Shown in pieces: positions 1 through 7,853 of a DNA stretch of 64,000 nt; the first letter of the stretch is position 1, and every line of letters starts with the position of its first letter. The notes under the pieces are model-generated. The model did no database searches. It was not told the origin of the DNA and saw only the letters and a list, made by a program, of their open reading frames with translations. Both the position numbers and the translations under genes were made by a program. Source of the DNA: Gammaproteobacteria bacterium (GTDB lineage Bacteria; Pseudomonadota; Gammaproteobacteria; GCA-002705445; GCA-002716945); assembly GCA_018667355.1 (NCBI GenBank), contig JABIVC010000015.1, positions 1-64,000 of the forward strand. Direction: 5' to 3'.

Positions 1-1
1 A

Positions 2-502
2 GCACTTACTTCTCAAATATGGCTTATCTATGAAAAAGATAATGAATGGCATGCTGAGTCTGTAGGTACTATTGGTGATCCAGCTAAAATTCCACTACCT
101 GTTGATATTTCAATCACAGCTGATGATAAACATCTATGGGTAAATACTTGGAATGATGGTATGACTAGAGTGTTTGATATCTCTAACCCACACAATGCTG
201 TGGAAGTTAAAGCTCATCACATCGGAGACCAAGTAAATATGTTATCTCAAAGTTGGGATGGTAAACGTGTATACTTCACTACTTCACTATTATCAAATTG
301 GGATAAGGGTGATGTTCCTGAAGTTGAAGGTCCACCACAATTTTTCAAAGCATTCGATCAAGCAAATAATGAGTTAACTCATAAATTTACTATCGATTTT
401 GCAAAAGAAAAACTAGGTATGCCTCATCAAATGAGATTTGGTGCATATTCGTTATACTCGAAAACACCAGATAATAAAAATTTGGCAGAACTTAGTCAAT
501 AA
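2..502 (+). CDS. mtoX: Methanethiol oxidase (SBP56 family), C-terminal fragment
   Basis: The reading frame is open from the window edge to a TAA, so only the last 166 residues of the protein are seen. They carry the end of the SBP56/selenium-binding beta-propeller: a DISITADDKHLWVNTWNDG blade, DGKRVYFTTSLLSNWD, and a closing MPHQMRFG that corresponds to the family's usual RPHQVRLQGGD. SBP56 proteins of methylotrophs (MtoX) are periplasmic copper enzymes that oxidise methanethiol to formaldehyde, sulfide and peroxide. The usual C-terminal cysteine-containing tail is replaced by a divergent tail ending NLAELSQ. The next genes encode SCO and MauG-type domains, the known companions of mtoX in Hyphomicrobium, which favours methanethiol oxidase over a generic selenium-binding protein. 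The metal-binding N-terminal part lies outside the window. Confidence 0.8.
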   Translation, partial: ALTSQIWLIYEKDNEWHAESVGTIGDPAKIPLPVDISITADDKHLWVNTWNDGMTRVFDISNPHNAVEVKAHHIGDQVNMLSQSWDGKRVYFTTSLLSNWDKGDVPEVEGPPQFFKAFDQANNELTHKFTIDFAKEKLGMPHQMRFGAYSLYSKTPDNKNLAELSQ

Positions 503-566
503 ATTATTGTCATAGTTATAGACACCCTCATTGGTGGTAAATAACGTAAAATGGCTGTAACTTTTA

Positions 567-600
567 GGTCGCTTACTTAGGTAAGCGGCCTTTTTTTTTT
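567..600 (+). terminator. Rho-independent terminator after methanethiol oxidase
   Basis: A 10-bp stem (567-576 paired with 581-590, one G-T pair) closes on a TTAG loop and is followed at once by ten T residues. It is the strongest intrinsic terminator in the window. It separates the methanethiol oxidase transcript from the SCO-peroxidase gene, although some read-through is possible. Confidence 0.93.
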
Positions 601-601
601 G

Positions 602-647
602 CATAAACAAATACTCTAAAATTTACATAAACAAAATTTATGGTATG
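602..647 (+). promoter_or_regulatory. Direct repeat and -10-like box before the SCO-peroxidase gene
   Basis: CATAAACAAA occurs twice, at 602-611 and 626-635, exactly 24 bp apart. A TATGAT box at 642-647 lies eight bases before the ATG at 656, so transcription from it would begin at or just before the start codon, giving a leaderless or nearly leaderless message. No convincing -35 box is seen. The paired repeat could be an activator site, but this is inference from position only. Confidence 0.35.
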
Positions 648-655
648 ATTTTAGT

Positions 656-2635
656 ATGGAGAAATCACGGATATATTTACTACTTTTAGTAGTGTTTTTT
701 AACAATGGATATGCGCAGGAAGCAAGTTATTCATCTACGGTATTAGCCCCTGGTTATAACCAGCTTTCTTTTGATGCACCTATTCCAGGATCATATACTT
801 TATCAAGCTATAAAGCTGCCTCTAATGGCGATGTAATAGATGTTGATGGACTAACTAAGTCCCTTCATAATATCTACGATGATAAAGTTGTGCTATTGAA
901 CTTTATGTATAGTACTTGCACTGATATTAATGGTTGTCCACTTGCTACAGCAGTATTTCATAAAATCAAAAATATTCTTGATAAGGATCCTGATATCGGT
1001 GAACAACTCAGTATGATTAGCCTCAGTTTTGATCCAGAAAATGACTCACCAGATGTAATGAAACTCTATGGTGATGGCACTGATTCTGGTGCAGTGGATT
1101 GGAAATTTCTAACGACTAATTCAATGGATGATTTAGACCCCATCCTTAATAAATATAGTCAACGTATAATTAAAGAATATGATGACAAAGGAAATTACAT
1201 TGGCTCAATATCACATATACTTAGAGTGTTTTTAATTGATAAAGAAAAAAACATAAGGAACATATATAGTGTTTCTTTTTTACATTCTGATGTTTTAATT
1301 AATGATGTTAAAACTTTATTGCATCCTGAATCTAAAAATGGAACAACAATTGTTGCTTCTACTGAAAATATTGTCCCATCCGGGTCTTCACTTGCAAGAC
1401 CAGGTGATGCTAAAGAAGGTTATGAGAGTGGTGACTATGTTACGGATGCACAAGAACTCAAAAGAATCGGTAAATCAACAGATTTATACAAGATTGCTAA
1501 TTCTAAAATACTAGGGTTACCAAAATTAAAAGTTACTGATGGAACTAACTTGACTAGAGAAAAGATTGCTCTAGGTAGAAAAATGTTTTTTGATAGGAGG
1601 TTATCTCATACTGATACTATCTCATGTGCAATTTGTCATGTACCAGAAATGGGCTTTGCGCACAATGAGCTTGCAACAGCTGTTGGCACAGAAGGCAGAT
1701 CTGTTCCAAGAAATTCTCCTACGATTTTAAACGCTGCATTATTAAATCGTTTATTCCATGACGGTAGGGAACATTCACTAGAAAACCAAGTTTGGGGCCC
1801 TTTACTTGCTCATAACGAAATGGCAAACCCTGCTCCTGGATATCTAATTAATAAGATTAAACATATTCCGGATTATGATAATTTATTTGAAGAAGCATAT
1901 GGAACAGGTCCGTCGATTGATACTATTAGTAAAGCCTTTTCAGCATATGAGTACACTTTATTAAGCGGTAATTCTGCATTTGATCGTTGGTATTACGCTG
2001 GTGAAAGAAATGCTATATCTAACAGTGCTAAAAAAGGATTTAAACTATTTACTGGAAAAGCTGCATGCATTACATGTCATTTAATTGGTGATGACTATGC
2101 TTTATTCACAGATGAAAAACTGCATAATACTGGGATGGGTTTCAAAGCATCTATGCATGTAGAGCCACCGACTAAAAAAGTAACATTAGTGCCAGGCCTG
2201 ACAATTGATATTGACACATCTTCTTATAGAGATAACATTGCTTTTAAAGATGAAATTGCACCAAATGACCTTGGCTTATATACGGTAACCCAAGATCCTA
2301 ATGATAGATGGAAATTTAGAACCGCAATGTTACGTAATGTAGAAATTACAGGCCCATACATGCATAATGGAGCGCTACAAACTTTAAAAGATGTGGTAGA
2401 GTTTTATAATCAAGGTGGCGTCAAGCAGTCTGGGAAAATGAAAAATGAGAACTTAAGTCCTTTAATGTTTCCTTTGAATTTATCTGAAAGCGAGGTTGAT
2501 AATATTGTTGAGTTCCTTAAAACTTTGACAGGGTCTAATGTAAATGAACTTATTTTGGATGCTAAAGCTGCTCCCATTGGCGAGATTTCTTTAGATGACC
2601 CTAACTGGTTTCATGAAAATAAGCCTAAATACTAA
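656..2635 (+). CDS. SCO domain fused to di-haem MauG/cytochrome c peroxidase domain
   Basis: This 659-residue exported protein has a signal peptide (residues 1-20, ending GYA). A SCO/SenC thioredoxin-like domain spans about 50-215, with C88, C94 and H187 as likely copper ligands. The cysteine spacing is CX5C rather than the usual CX3C. After a linker, residues about 285-635 form a di-haem peroxidase of the MauG/CCP family with haem motifs CAICH (324-328) and CITCH (471-475). In PYMHNG, M569 corresponds to the low-spin haem ligand of classical peroxidases. In Hyphomicrobium separate SCO and MauG genes follow mtoX. Here they are one polypeptide, which suggests copper delivery or oxidative maturation of methanethiol oxidase, or peroxide removal. 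It is followed six bases later by tlpA. The domain calls are firm; the role is inferred from context. Confidence 0.88.
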   Translation: MEKSRIYLLLLVVFFNNGYAQEASYSSTVLAPGYNQLSFDAPIPGSYTLSSYKAASNGDVIDVDGLTKSLHNIYDDKVVLLNFMYSTCTDINGCPLATAVFHKIKNILDKDPDIGEQLSMISLSFDPENDSPDVMKLYGDGTDSGAVDWKFLTTNSMDDLDPILNKYSQRIIKEYDDKGNYIGSISHILRVFLIDKEKNIRNIYSVSFLHSDVLINDVKTLLHPESKNGTTIVASTENIVPSGSSLARPGDAKEGYESGDYVTDAQELKRIGKSTDLYKIANSKILGLPKLKVTDGTNLTREKIALGRKMFFDRRLSHTDTISCAICHVPEMGFAHNELATAVGTEGRSVPRNSPTILNAALLNRLFHDGREHSLENQVWGPLLAHNEMANPAPGYLINKIKHIPDYDNLFEEAYGTGPSIDTISKAFSAYEYTLLSGNSAFDRWYYAGERNAISNSAKKGFKLFTGKAACITCHLIGDDYALFTDEKLHNTGMGFKASMHVEPPTKKVTLVPGLTIDIDTSSYRDNIAFKDEIAPNDLGLYTVTQDPNDRWKFRTAMLRNVEITGPYMHNGALQTLKDVVEFYNQGGVKQSGKMKNENLSPLMFPLNLSESEVDNIVEFLKTLTGSNVNELILDAKAAPIGEISLDDPNWFHENKPKY

Positions 2636-2641
2636 AATTAT

Positions 2642-3166
2642 ATGAAAAAAATATTATCACTATTCATTTTATTACCGATACTTTTTGTCTCTTATAATAA
2701 CGTTAAAGCTTCAGGATATCTGATGGATCCTATGCCTAGCCATGATAGAGCACCTGAATTTAGTTTAATGGGCATGGACGAAAAAGTTCATACATTAAAA
2801 AGCTTGGAAGGTAAATTCTTACTAGTAAATTTTTGGGCTACTTGGTGTAATCCTTGTAAAGCTGAAATGCCTACCTTAGAGGCTATCCATAAGAGATTTG
2901 ACAATGATAAATTTACTGTTATCGGGATTCATGTCGGCCCAGGTCCTGAAAACATCCGGAATTATTTAGACATAAGTCCAGTATCATTCCCTATATTTAT
3001 AGATATGGACTTAGAATATGACTGGGGTGTTCCGGGATTGCCAACTACATTTTTGATTAGTCCGAAAGGTGAAATGCTGTATAGAGCTGTAGGCAAAAGA
3101 GACTTCTCTTCTCCTAAAATGGAATTATTTTTTAGCAAAATTATTGATGATCACTTTAAAAAATAA
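2642..3166 (+). CDS. TlpA/ResA-type exported thioredoxin
   Basis: The product has 174 residues with an N-terminal signal or anchor (LFILLPILFVSY). A thioredoxin fold follows, with the active site WCNPC (C69, C72) and the cis-proline at P134 in GLPTT. TlpA/ResA proteins reduce disulfides outside the cytoplasm, typically in apocytochromes c or copper-site cysteines. It lies six bases after the SCO-peroxidase gene and is probably co-transcribed with it. A plausible job is keeping the SCO cysteines or the haem-attachment cysteines reduced. It ends five bases before the convergent fhcC stop, with no terminator visible. Confidence 0.85.
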   Translation: MKKILSLFILLPILFVSYNNVKASGYLMDPMPSHDRAPEFSLMGMDEKVHTLKSLEGKFLLVNFWATWCNPCKAEMPTLEAIHKRFDNDKFTVIGIHVGPGPENIRNYLDISPVSFPIFIDMDLEYDWGVPGLPTTFLISPKGEMLYRAVGKRDFSSPKMELFFSKIIDDHFKK

Positions 3167-3171
3167 TATTT

Positions 3172-3969
3172 TCATCCTTTAAATAAAAATATCTCAGAAA
3201 GGTTATTAGTGTCTTTATGACCACAGTACCTCACTAATGAATTATTGTTTATAAAAAGATTTTTAGAAATTATTTTAGATATTTCTTTAATGAAGAAACT
3301 GGTAAAATTATACTCTGCATTATTAGACTTATTATAGTTTTTGACAAGATTTTTATCTTTTGTGAAAATACTACCCCGTTTAATTTCTTCTGCAAAAAAC
3401 TTTCCAATTTTACCTTTAATCATGACTGTGCCTGATATCATTTGATGACATCCATAATCTCCTATATTTCCTTCAATTATTATATTACCTCTCCTCATTC
3501 TTTCTATCGAGTTATTACCCACATTTCCTTTTATAAATAAAAGACCATCTATCATACCTTCGTTTAAAGAATTACTTTTCCCGCAGGTATAATTGCCAGT
3601 ATCGCCATATATAAATATTGAGCCACCTTTCATTCCAGACGCAGTATAATCTAGAGTATTACCATACACTTCAAGTTTTCCGGAAATCATTTGTTCACCC
3701 AATGAATAGCCAACATCTCCATATACAGTAATATTAATATCTCTTAATTTTTTTCCTATATTATCTAGTAAATGTACAGATGATTTTATAACGATATTAT
3801 TTACATCATCACCTTTAATACTAAATAGATCTTTAATTTTGAACTGCTTGTTCCCATACATAATTATTTTAGATGCCAGGGAAGATGAATTTTTAGATAA
3901 GGTAGATAAACATGACATATCTATCCTATATTTTAATCTTTTTTTAAGCTGTAGCGTTATAGGCTTCAT
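3172..3969 (-). CDS. fhcC: Formyltransferase/hydrolase complex subunit C
   Basis: The 265-residue protein resembles FwdC/FhcC. Its C-terminal two thirds are a beta-helix built from repeats of the GDxGxxxGxxMxxGxIxIxG type (for example YGDVGYSLGEQMISG and GNIGDYGCHQMISG). In methylotrophs FhcC is part of the FhcABCD complex, which moves the formyl group from formyl-H4MPT to methylofuran and hydrolyses it to formate. The ATG overlaps the fhcD stop as ATGA, implying coupled translation. It is the last gene of fhcBADC. The C-terminal tail after about residue 215 is lysine and asparagine rich and poorly conserved. Confidence 0.92.
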   Translation of the reverse strand: MKPITLQLKKRLKYRIDMSCLSTLSKNSSSLASKIIMYGNKQFKIKDLFSIKGDDVNNIVIKSSVHLLDNIGKKLRDINITVYGDVGYSLGEQMISGKLEVYGNTLDYTASGMKGGSIFIYGDTGNYTCGKSNSLNEGMIDGLLFIKGNVGNNSIERMRRGNIIIEGNIGDYGCHQMISGTVMIKGKIGKFFAEEIKRGSIFTKDKNLVKNYNKSNNAEYNFTSFFIKEISKIISKNLFINNNSLVRYCGHKDTNNLSEIFLFKG

Positions 3970-4862
3970 TTCATTATCTTCCTTAAGTGGAAATGATGTT
4001 GTCCTAATTTCCCACCATAATTTCCTGCTGAGATAGATACTATATCTTTTTTTATTTTCAACTTACCAATGCTTTCAATACTATTTTTTATTGCTATATT
4101 TATGTCTTGAAATGTTAAACCATTAATAACTATCTCCATCACACAATTTACATTAGATGGTAAGTTACTATTAATAATACTTTTTAAGGTAGGGCAAAAA
4201 GCATCATTAGTTGACGCTATCAAAGCTTTATATTTTGAGCCTACCTTTGATCCAGATCTTACTACTCCGCCAGGGAAAGGAGTTATTACGTTAGATTGAT
4301 TTTTTATTGCATTTATAGCAGCCTCACAGGCAGATAGGCATGATTTCCTATTATTGCTCAATACCAAGAAATTACCACCACCTATTGCGGGGACGCGTGC
4401 TGTAGACTCTTCACATAAAAATTCTCCATCCATAACAGGTATACGCCAAAACCTCCTATCTAATATTTTTTTCGAGATCTGATAGCCATCTCCAAAATAC
4501 CTTAAGTTTTTACCCAGCGGTATCATATCTTCGCCACTCATCCCTGAAAATATCGCCGTTGTAGGACAAGTTAGAATACATTGACCAACTCTTGTTTCTA
4601 GTTGCTTTTCTAACTGAGTTCTAGACATTGAAAACAATAAGATTGAATACCCAGGCCTATTATCAGGAGTTTCTGAGGTCTTCAATTGTTTTTCTATTCC
4701 TGCTTCTATACCACATGCTATTACTGATGTTGCAAAACCTGTAAAAGAATCACATGCATTCTTTGCCCATCTTAAGTTATCTGCTGTGACAATTATTCGA
4801 CTAGCTTTCATATTGAAAGCTTCTGCAAATGTATTGTCTATTTTAATACCTTTATAATTCAT
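3966..4862 (-). CDS. fhcD: Formylmethanofuran:H4MPT formyltransferase subunit
   Basis: FhcD (Ftr family) transfers the formyl group from formyl-H4MPT to the furan cofactor in the cytoplasm. I start it at the ATG giving MNYKGIKIDNTFAEAF, because Ftr proteins begin this way and because this ATG overlaps the fhcA stop as ATGA. A start 21 bases further upstream is possible but adds an unlike leader. The 298-residue length matches the family. Conserved stretches include CPTTAIFSG and the glycine-rich GGGNFLVLS and FPGGVVRSGSKVGSKYKAL. It overlaps fhcC by four bases. Confidence 0.94.
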   Translation of the reverse strand: MNYKGIKIDNTFAEAFNMKASRIIVTADNLRWAKNACDSFTGFATSVIACGIEAGIEKQLKTSETPDNRPGYSILLFSMSRTQLEKQLETRVGQCILTCPTTAIFSGMSGEDMIPLGKNLRYFGDGYQISKKILDRRFWRIPVMDGEFLCEESTARVPAIGGGNFLVLSNNRKSCLSACEAAINAIKNQSNVITPFPGGVVRSGSKVGSKYKALIASTNDAFCPTLKSIINSNLPSNVNCVMEIVINGLTFQDINIAIKNSIESIGKLKIKKDIVSISAGNYGGKLGQHHFHLRKIMK

Positions 4863-6517
4863 TCTTTCCTTTTTCGTGAACAATTATTAACATAAATAGG
4901 ACTGCCCACTAGCCTATGCATTTCATCATCACTAATTATGTAGTTATCTAGCTTCATTGTATGGTACTTATCAAAAAATTTACTTAAATCTTTCTCGATT
5001 GATTTATCATATTCTGGTTTTACGGTATGAGTCTTGCCCCATATATATTCTTTTATTTGGCCGTTCTCTACAACAATCTTACCATCTTTAATAACAAGAG
5101 ATGGGTGGGCAAACATTTCCTCAATATCTTTTATATTTTTATTATAAACAGTTATATCTGCATCAGAGCCATTTGAGAAATTCCCCTTTTTTTCTAGTCC
5201 TAGAATCTTGGCGGGAGCTGATCTTGTCATGATAGAAATTTCATCCATAGTATATTCTCGTTTAAGAGTATGCAGAATTGTATGTTCAAGGATCCCCTTC
5301 GGTAGTTGATTTAAAATATCATTACGGAAAGTTTTATCCATAAGCAATTTAATTAGATGAGGATAAGATGTAAATGGTGCACCATTAGGGTGATCTGTTG
5401 TTAAAAAGACCTTCCAAGGGTCTTCTGCTAATAAAAATATTTCTAAGCCTATAGCCCATTGAAGAGCATTCACAAAACTTTTATCTTGATACTTAAATGG
5501 AACAACTCCGCATCCCGCATCACATTCTATATCCATACACATCCATTTCTTAGGATGAGCATGTTTATGATTTCTATGCTGGGACATACTGTCTCCGGAC
5601 ATGGTTACAGTTTGCCCAAACATAATCTGTCCTACATCACATGTAAGATTATCTATTTTATTTAAATAATTTGAGATTTCTACGGCTGCAGAAGAAAATC
5701 CTCTATCACCATTATTACCATAACTTTGGAATTGTATATGTGTTAAGTGGATTGGTAATCCATTAGCTGCCTTAATAGTTTCAATTGTTGAAAAAAAATT
5801 ACCTGGAATACCCAAGTTGCTGCAATGAACATGTAATGGATGAGGAACACCCAAGTCGTATAGTGCTTTTGTAAGTTTCTCAACAATCTCTCTGGGTGTA
5901 ATATTAAAGTATTTTGACTTTTCATCCACATTAAGAGCTCTTTGGTTAAACTTGAATGCATTAATACCACCGGGATTTACAACTTTTATACCGATAGATT
6001 GAGTTGCTTTTAAAATAAATGCCACATAGTCATTTATTGTAGATTGACTAGATTTATTTTTAAGTAAGCTTAAAAAATAGTCATCATTTCCTAGTAAAGC
6101 ATACCCACCTTTATCTATAAAGGGAATATCAGACATTTCTGCATGCGCTTGTCTTGCATTAATTGGTAATAGAGCTGGCTCAAAACAGGTTGTATAGCCC
6201 ATCTCTATATATTTTAATCCTGTTTTAAGAGTTGATGGCGCAATGATCGAAGAAGAATCATAATTAGGGTCAATCTCGTTATGAAACTCTTCCAGCATCA
6301 ATCTTGCAATATTTACTTTACCTCCACCAATATGAGTATGCAAATCTATTGCGCCTGGCATTACAATTTTATCTGAGCAATTGATGACTTTATCAATTTT
6401 TGATTTAATATCTTTCTTATTAATTATTTTTCCATCTTCAATAAAAATATCTTTCTTTACATTAAATATTTTATTATGAGGATCGTATACATTTCCAGAT
6501 TTTAGTTGAGTTATCAA
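4859..6517 (-). CDS. fhcA: Formyltransferase/hydrolase complex amidohydrolase subunit A
   Basis: FhcA/FwdA is the amidohydrolase-type subunit that hydrolyses formyl-furan cofactor to formate. The 552-residue protein carries the metal-site motif DLHTHIGGGK (H60, H62), the GIKVVNPGG segment around the expected carboxylated lysine, HVHCSNLG, and TTDHPNGAPF with the catalytic-site aspartate. Translation begins at a TTG. An AGGA Shine-Dalgarno lies seven bases upstream and overlaps the TAG stop of fhcB, so the two are probably coupled. No closer ATG fits the N-terminal beta strand of the family. Confidence 0.94.
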   Translation of the reverse strand: MITQLKSGNVYDPHNKIFNVKKDIFIEDGKIINKKDIKSKIDKVINCSDKIVMPGAIDLHTHIGGGKVNIARLMLEEFHNEIDPNYDSSSIIAPSTLKTGLKYIEMGYTTCFEPALLPINARQAHAEMSDIPFIDKGGYALLGNDDYFLSLLKNKSSQSTINDYVAFILKATQSIGIKVVNPGGINAFKFNQRALNVDEKSKYFNITPREIVEKLTKALYDLGVPHPLHVHCSNLGIPGNFFSTIETIKAANGLPIHLTHIQFQSYGNNGDRGFSSAAVEISNYLNKIDNLTCDVGQIMFGQTVTMSGDSMSQHRNHKHAHPKKWMCMDIECDAGCGVVPFKYQDKSFVNALQWAIGLEIFLLAEDPWKVFLTTDHPNGAPFTSYPHLIKLLMDKTFRNDILNQLPKGILEHTILHTLKREYTMDEISIMTRSAPAKILGLEKKGNFSNGSDADITVYNKNIKDIEEMFAHPSLVIKDGKIVVENGQIKEYIWGKTHTVKPEYDKSIEKDLSKFFDKYHTMKLDNYIISDDEMHRLVGSPIYVNNCSRKRKE

Positions 6518-6526
6518 AATTTTTTC

Positions 6527-7771
6527 CTATGCTAATTTATCTAATATATTTTGTGTGGTCGGCAATTTTATACCCCTAATACTTTTTAGTGCGACAGAAA
6601 CAACATTATCAGTTCTAAACATTATACCTTCATAATCAATCCCTGGTATCCCTACTGGTATAAATATATCTGGCGCCATGGTAAAGGTTGTATTTGGATG
6701 TCCTAAAACTATATTTTTAACATTCTTATTCAATTTTAATTTATCAGGACTAATAGTTGAGATATGAATTACTACATCAACATTATTATTATCTATTAAG
6801 TGCTTACTATCAAAAGCATTTCTATCATGCTTAAATGTTCCTTCAGAATGTTTTATTCTAGATGAGAATCCTGTCGTCCATGTTAGGGCTTGAGATGAAG
6901 TTGCATCTGCAAGTGAACCTGATATTGGCATACATGCAGCCCTAGATAATATATTGCGATCAACAATATATTTAGAAATTGATGAGATTATCTTTTTTGG
7001 ATTTTTTGCTTTTATAAAATCAGAAGCTAACCATATAGCAACAAGATATTTTGATTTATTAATAATATTTTTAATATTAGAGAGTTTACTTTTTTTTAGT
7101 CCTTTAACAGCCTCTGAACTATCAAGTGAAGTTGCATTTAAAAAATCATTTGTTAAATCTAAATCAAGCTTAACATTGGTTACATTACACTTCTTCTTAA
7201 TTTCTTTTATAATATTCTCAGAAAAATCCCCGATTAGTATTAATTCTTTTTTCTTTTTCATATATAAACTATTTTTTGCCCCCAGAACTTTTTCCAGCAA
7301 TCTAGGGCTTTTATCAAATATTTGATTACCAAAAACCATGACTACATCTGCACGATTTTTAGCTTCAGTTAACGAAGTAGCCATATATCCAGTCCTTTGA
7401 ACAACTCCTATATTTTGATATAAAAACTTAGAGTTTATATGATCTATAATATAGTTTTTTTGAGATGCGAAATTTAGCATTGACCTTACGCCTGATAAAT
7501 CTACACCATGGTTAATAATTAAGGTTTCATTGTGTCCTTTTATAATGTTTCTAATATCCTCTAGTGCACTAGATAGTGAGACTACTTTTGCGCCTTTCTT
7601 AGGAAGTAACATGCTTTTATTATTTAAATTATATGTATCAATTTTTTTAGCACACACATTATTACTTTCATTAACTTTATACTGATTATTGTCTGTGGTT
7701 ACACTTACATCATCACAATGTAAAGAGCAGAAAGGACATACTAAATTCTTATTATCATTTTGGCTAGCCAT
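6527..7771 (-). CDS. fhcB: Formyltransferase/hydrolase complex subunit B
   Basis: The 414-residue protein is related to FwdB, the molybdopterin subunit of formylmethanofuran dehydrogenase. It keeps an N-terminal iron-sulfur-like CPFCSLHC motif with a further Cys in NVCAKK. In the segment where archaeal FwdB carries the metal-ligand cysteine or selenocysteine, it reads VVQRTGYMATSLTEAKNRAD with no cysteine. This agrees with bacterial FhcB being a structural subunit without Mo/W redox activity. It is the first gene of fhcBADC. The leader is very short and I see no Shine-Dalgarno. Confidence 0.92.
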   Translation of the reverse strand: MASQNDNKNLVCPFCSLHCDDVSVTTDNNQYKVNESNNVCAKKIDTYNLNNKSMLLPKKGAKVVSLSSALEDIRNIIKGHNETLIINHGVDLSGVRSMLNFASQKNYIIDHINSKFLYQNIGVVQRTGYMATSLTEAKNRADVVMVFGNQIFDKSPRLLEKVLGAKNSLYMKKKKELILIGDFSENIIKEIKKKCNVTNVKLDLDLTNDFLNATSLDSSEAVKGLKKSKLSNIKNIINKSKYLVAIWLASDFIKAKNPKKIISSISKYIVDRNILSRAACMPISGSLADATSSQALTWTTGFSSRIKHSEGTFKHDRNAFDSKHLIDNNNVDVVIHISTISPDKLKLNKNVKNIVLGHPNTTFTMAPDIFIPVGIPGIDYEGIMFRTDNVVSVALKSIRGIKLPTTQNILDKLA

Positions 7772-7786
7772 ATGGCTATATTCTAC

Positions 7787-7792
7787 ATTATA
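7787..7792 (-). promoter_or_regulatory. Probable -10 box for fhcBADC
   Basis: Read on the minus strand this is a consensus TATAAT. The hexamer 17 bases upstream is TTTTAT, a weak -35. Transcription would start near 7780, giving a leader of about nine bases before the fhcB ATG. Confidence 0.45.
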
Positions 7793-7829
7793 ACCATGTC
7801 ACTTTGTACATAAAAGGTATAAAATATGG

Positions 7830-7852
7830 ACGTAAATATATTGTATATACGT
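7830..7852. repeat. Imperfect inverted repeat before mptG
   Basis: Arms 7830-7840 and 7842-7852 match at nine of eleven positions, and a further position could form a U-G pair in RNA. The repeat ends one base before the mptG ATG and fills the right part of the 82-bp divergent gap between fhcB and mptG. It could be an operator for both operons or a hairpin masking the mptG start. Confidence 0.4.
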
Positions 7853-7853
7853 T

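Noticed and set aside
656-2635. MauG acting on methylamine dehydrogenase
   Set aside because: No mau structural genes are in the window. The MTO neighbour and SCO fusion point elsewhere, and the PYMHNG methionine is more like a classical di-haem peroxidase.
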